Source: an uncultured Limnohabitans sp.
GTDB taxonomy: Bacteria; Pseudomonadota; Gammaproteobacteria; Burkholderiales; Burkholderiaceae_C
Length of the DNA stretch: 64,000 nucleotides
Assembly: GCA_937928195.1 (NCBI GenBank)
Contig: CALEYZ010000066.1
Location: forward strand, 1 to 64,000
Reading direction: 5' to 3'
Of this stretch, positions 62,328 through 64,000 are shown one piece after another (the first letter of the stretch is position 1; each line of letters starts with the position of its first letter). Under the pieces are notes generated by a model. That model did not search any database. It saw nothing but the letters and a program-made list of their open reading frames with translations, and was not told the origin of the DNA. The position numbers were made by a program, and so were the translations under genes.

Positions 62328-62363
62328 ATCAAAATTTCAAACATTCACCGCGATTTGATTCAA

Positions 62364-63557
62364 TCAACCAGGAAGGCCATCGAGACGAGGGCGGACCAGT
62401 AAAGGCGTATATCGCCAGAGAAACAGGCCAAATGCAAGACTCCAAAGCCCAGATGAAAAAATGGCGCTTTCGATCAGCAATGCTGGCCACAGCAAGGGCA
62501 CGATGACACGGATGCAAGCTGCGATTGCAACCGCAGTGAACGCGCATTGTTCGGCCCAAGTTGCGTGAATCGGGTGGCCTGTGTGACCAAGCGCTGTACG
62601 AGTCATCATGCCCAGGGTGATCATGCCAACTAAACCCACGGTCAATGCATGAATGCTAGGCCCTGTTGCAATCCAACCCGCAGAAGCCATTGCTTTCAGA
62701 ACTAAGTGAAACAGCAGCCAAAAATAAGCAGCGTGTAGAACCCACACCATGGCATTGCGCCTTGATTTCCAAGGTTGCCATAGTATCCAACGCCAGGCAT
62801 GTGCGATGAATGTCAGACTTATCCAAGGCATTGTGATAAGTGAATTAAGTGAATATCCATCGATTAAAAAAAGACCGACAGTGCTGCTAATCACCAATTT
62901 TTCAACGAAGGCCTTGCGTGTGGCGTTGATGCCGGCGATACCGTTATTTGAGAACATCGGTACCACGCGTCCCATCATGATGGTAACGATCAGCAACACA
63001 ATGTCTAAGGCCAAAGGGACGCCGATCGATTTCGGCCATTGCAGCCATCCCAATTCATTTAAATGAAAAGCGACACTGGTCATGCCCATCATGATCAACA
63101 GAAGCACAAAAAAATAGTTGCGATGGTTGCGGCCGGCCTGCAGTGATTGCCACAAACCCCATGCTGCCATCCAAGCCACTGACAAATTGAGCAAGAGACT
63201 CAGGGGTAACCATGGCGTGAACGCAGCCCCTCTGGCCAAAAGCCACAGCAATGCCAGCAACTGCAACTTGCGTCCAGTCGGCGTTGGATGTCCCGACCAG
63301 TTTCGACCCGCAGTGAATAGAAATCCAATGATGACGGGCAAGATAAAGCCAAAAATCATTTCATGCGCATGCCAAGAAGGGGAACGTATCAAGGCTTTGC
63401 TGAAGCGGCCAGATAACTGCAAGACCCAAATTGGAATGGACAACGCAGCCCAGAGGGCAGCTAGCAAATAGAAAGGTCGAAATCCAAGATTCCAAAGAGC
63501 CCAAGCAGGTTTCTTTTGTGGCTGTGGTTCGGCGATGTGGATGAAGATTTCGGCCAT
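62364..63557 (-). CDS. nnrS: NnrS family membrane protein
   Basis: 397 residues from the ATG at 63557; an ATG at 63581 is in frame but nearer to the regulatory box. About twelve membrane segments. NnrS landmarks: LWNLGFRPFYLLAALWA, SWHAHEMIFGFILPVIIGFLFTAGRNW, GRVVPMFSNNGI and ALTVGLVGMITLGMMTRTALGHTGHPI. NnrS is a haem- and copper-containing protein that protects against nitric oxide. It is divergent from norC across NsrR-like and FNR-like sites. Confidence 0.94.
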   Translation of the reverse strand: MAEIFIHIAEPQPQKKPAWALWNLGFRPFYLLAALWAALSIPIWVLQLSGRFSKALIRSPSWHAHEMIFGFILPVIIGFLFTAGRNWSGHPTPTGRKLQLLALLWLLARGAAFTPWLPLSLLLNLSVAWMAAWGLWQSLQAGRNHRNYFFVLLLIMMGMTSVAFHLNELGWLQWPKSIGVPLALDIVLLIVTIMMGRVVPMFSNNGIAGINATRKAFVEKLVISSTVGLFLIDGYSLNSLITMPWISLTFIAHAWRWILWQPWKSRRNAMVWVLHAAYFWLLFHLVLKAMASAGWIATGPSIHALTVGLVGMITLGMMTRTALGHTGHPIHATWAEQCAFTAVAIAACIRVIVPLLWPALLIESAIFSSGLWSLAFGLFLWRYTPLLVRPRLDGLPG

Positions 63558-63588
63558 GAATTGCTTTCTGAAATGTGGCATTGAACAT

Positions 63589-63611
63589 AATATTCATTTG
63601 AAATGAATCTT
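63589..63611. promoter_or_regulatory. NsrR-like box
   Basis: AATATTCATTT, one base, then AAATGAATCTT: an 11-1-11 palindrome with about one mismatch per half to the NsrR consensus AANATGCATTT. It lies between the divergent nnrS and norC genes, both typical NsrR targets in betaproteobacteria. Confidence 0.75.
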
Positions 63612-63613
63612 AT

Positions 63614-63627
63614 TTGATGGAAATCAA
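63614..63627. promoter_or_regulatory. FNR/DNR box
   Basis: TTGATGGAAATCAA is a perfect match to the FNR-family consensus TTGAT-N4-ATCAA, 59 bp before the norC start and three bases from the NsrR-like box. FNR, DNR or NnrR could activate norC from here under low oxygen or NO. Confidence 0.85.
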
Positions 63628-63685
63628 ATGAACAAAGTTGTAATTCAGTATGGTGGAGCATCTGACATTAAAGCGAGGTTCGAAA

Positions 63686-64000
63686 ATGAGTAAAGGCTTC
63701 ACCAGTCAAATGGCTCGAAATATTTTTTACGGTGGCACCGTGTTTTTCATATTGCTATTTGCCGCGATTATTTTCCACACAGAAAGTCGTATTCCGTCAC
63801 GTTCTAATGCGGCAGAACTGAGCCCTTCAGTGATTCGAGGCAAACACCTCTGGGAAACTCGCAATTGCATCGGTTGTCACACCTTATTGGGTGAGGGCGC
63901 GTACTTCGCACCTGAGCTGGGCAATGTGTACCAGCGCAGAGGGCCAGATTTCATCAAAGTGTGGATCAAATCTCAACCCACGCATGCCCCCGGCCGCCGC
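63686..64000 (+). CDS. norC: Nitric oxide reductase subunit C (partial)
   Basis: The ATG at 63686 opens a protein with an N-terminal membrane anchor (FYGGTVFFILLFAAIIFH) and the haem motif ETRNCIGCHTLLGEGAYFAPELGNVYQRRGP (residues 56-86), as in NorC of cNor. It passes electrons to NorB for NO reduction to N2O. The frame is open to the window edge, so only about 105 of roughly 145 residues are seen; norB would be expected next. The promoter carries FNR- and NsrR-like boxes. Confidence 0.95.
   Translation, partial: MSKGFTSQMARNIFYGGTVFFILLFAAIIFHTESRIPSRSNAAELSPSVIRGKHLWETRNCIGCHTLLGEGAYFAPELGNVYQRRGPDFIKVWIKSQPTHAPGRR

Noticed and set aside
1..64000. Prophage, transposase, integrase or CRISPR array
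   Set aside because: No such proteins and no regularly spaced repeats were found on either strand, although tRNA repeats hint at past integration.

Overview
The window looks like part of a betaproteobacterial chromosome, most likely Burkholderiales and probably Comamonadaceae. The grounds are seven Bug-family periplasmic solute-binding proteins (the tripartite tricarboxylate receptor type that is hugely expanded in that order), many LysR/IclR/AraC/TetR/MarR regulators each beside a small catabolic operon, and a PutA paired with an Lrp/AsnC regulator. The assignment comes from gene content only. No rRNA, CRISPR array, integrase or transposase was seen.

Layout. 0-2.2 kb: HMG-CoA-lyase-like and family III CoA-transferase genes, divergent from a LysR gene. 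2.2-4.0 kb: umuDC behind a perfect LexA box. 4.1-4.6 kb: a DUF433/DUF5615 toxin-antitoxin pair. 5.3-5.6 kb: a tRNA-Ile(CAU) gene split in its anticodon loop by a 206-nt Azoarcus-type group I intron. 5.7-16.6 kb: a TetR regulator and a co-directional run (SsuABC-type ABC transporter, enolase-superfamily protein, Gfo/Idh/MocA dehydrogenase, DUF993 protein, Bug receptor, SDR, 3-hydroxyisobutyrate-dehydrogenase-like protein, TIM-barrel isomerase/epimerase) that reads as an uncharacterised pathway for a polyol or sugar-acid-like compound. 16.6 kb: an intact intronless tRNA-Ile(CAU). 16.7-23.2 kb: LysR, SDR, a complete TRAP transporter and a split transketolase. 23.3 kb: a decayed 3' half of the same tRNA.

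23.4-32.4 kb: a DUF1302 outer-membrane protein, a small hydrolase, an AraC regulator, a TauD/quinone oxidoreductase/BKACE operon, and a divergent Bug plus YeiH-type exporter; a 35-bp repeat lies before the AraC gene and between the two operons. 32.4-37.2 kb: LysR, then Bug, MetX-like hydrolase, Bug, alpha/beta hydrolase. 37.3-43.1 kb: an alkD-like gene broken by one stop codon, a MarR regulator and a tannase-family lipoprotein with a 25-bp palindrome, a processive-type glycosyltransferase with a membrane-anchored repeat protein, and a small membrane protein. 43-50 kb: Lrp, putA, a PaaI-type thioesterase, a TauD-like oxygenase and an M20 amidohydrolase. 50-62 kb: an orphan TRAP receptor, two IclR regulators, a Bug/RraA-aldolase/2-hydroxyacid dehydrogenase/cyclase/Bug run, a second MetX-like hydrolase, a metallo-beta-lactamase-fold lipoprotein, another Bug and an SMP-30 lactonase. 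62-64 kb: SirB2-like and NnrS genes divergent from norC, with adjacent NsrR-like and FNR-like boxes, which starts a denitrification / NO-detoxification locus running off the window.

The repeated theme is a regulator, an orphan binding protein and a few degradative enzymes. The tRNA-Ile(CAU) copies bracket two of these modules, which suggests past tRNA-targeted integration or duplication. The most striking single element is the tRNA group I intron.
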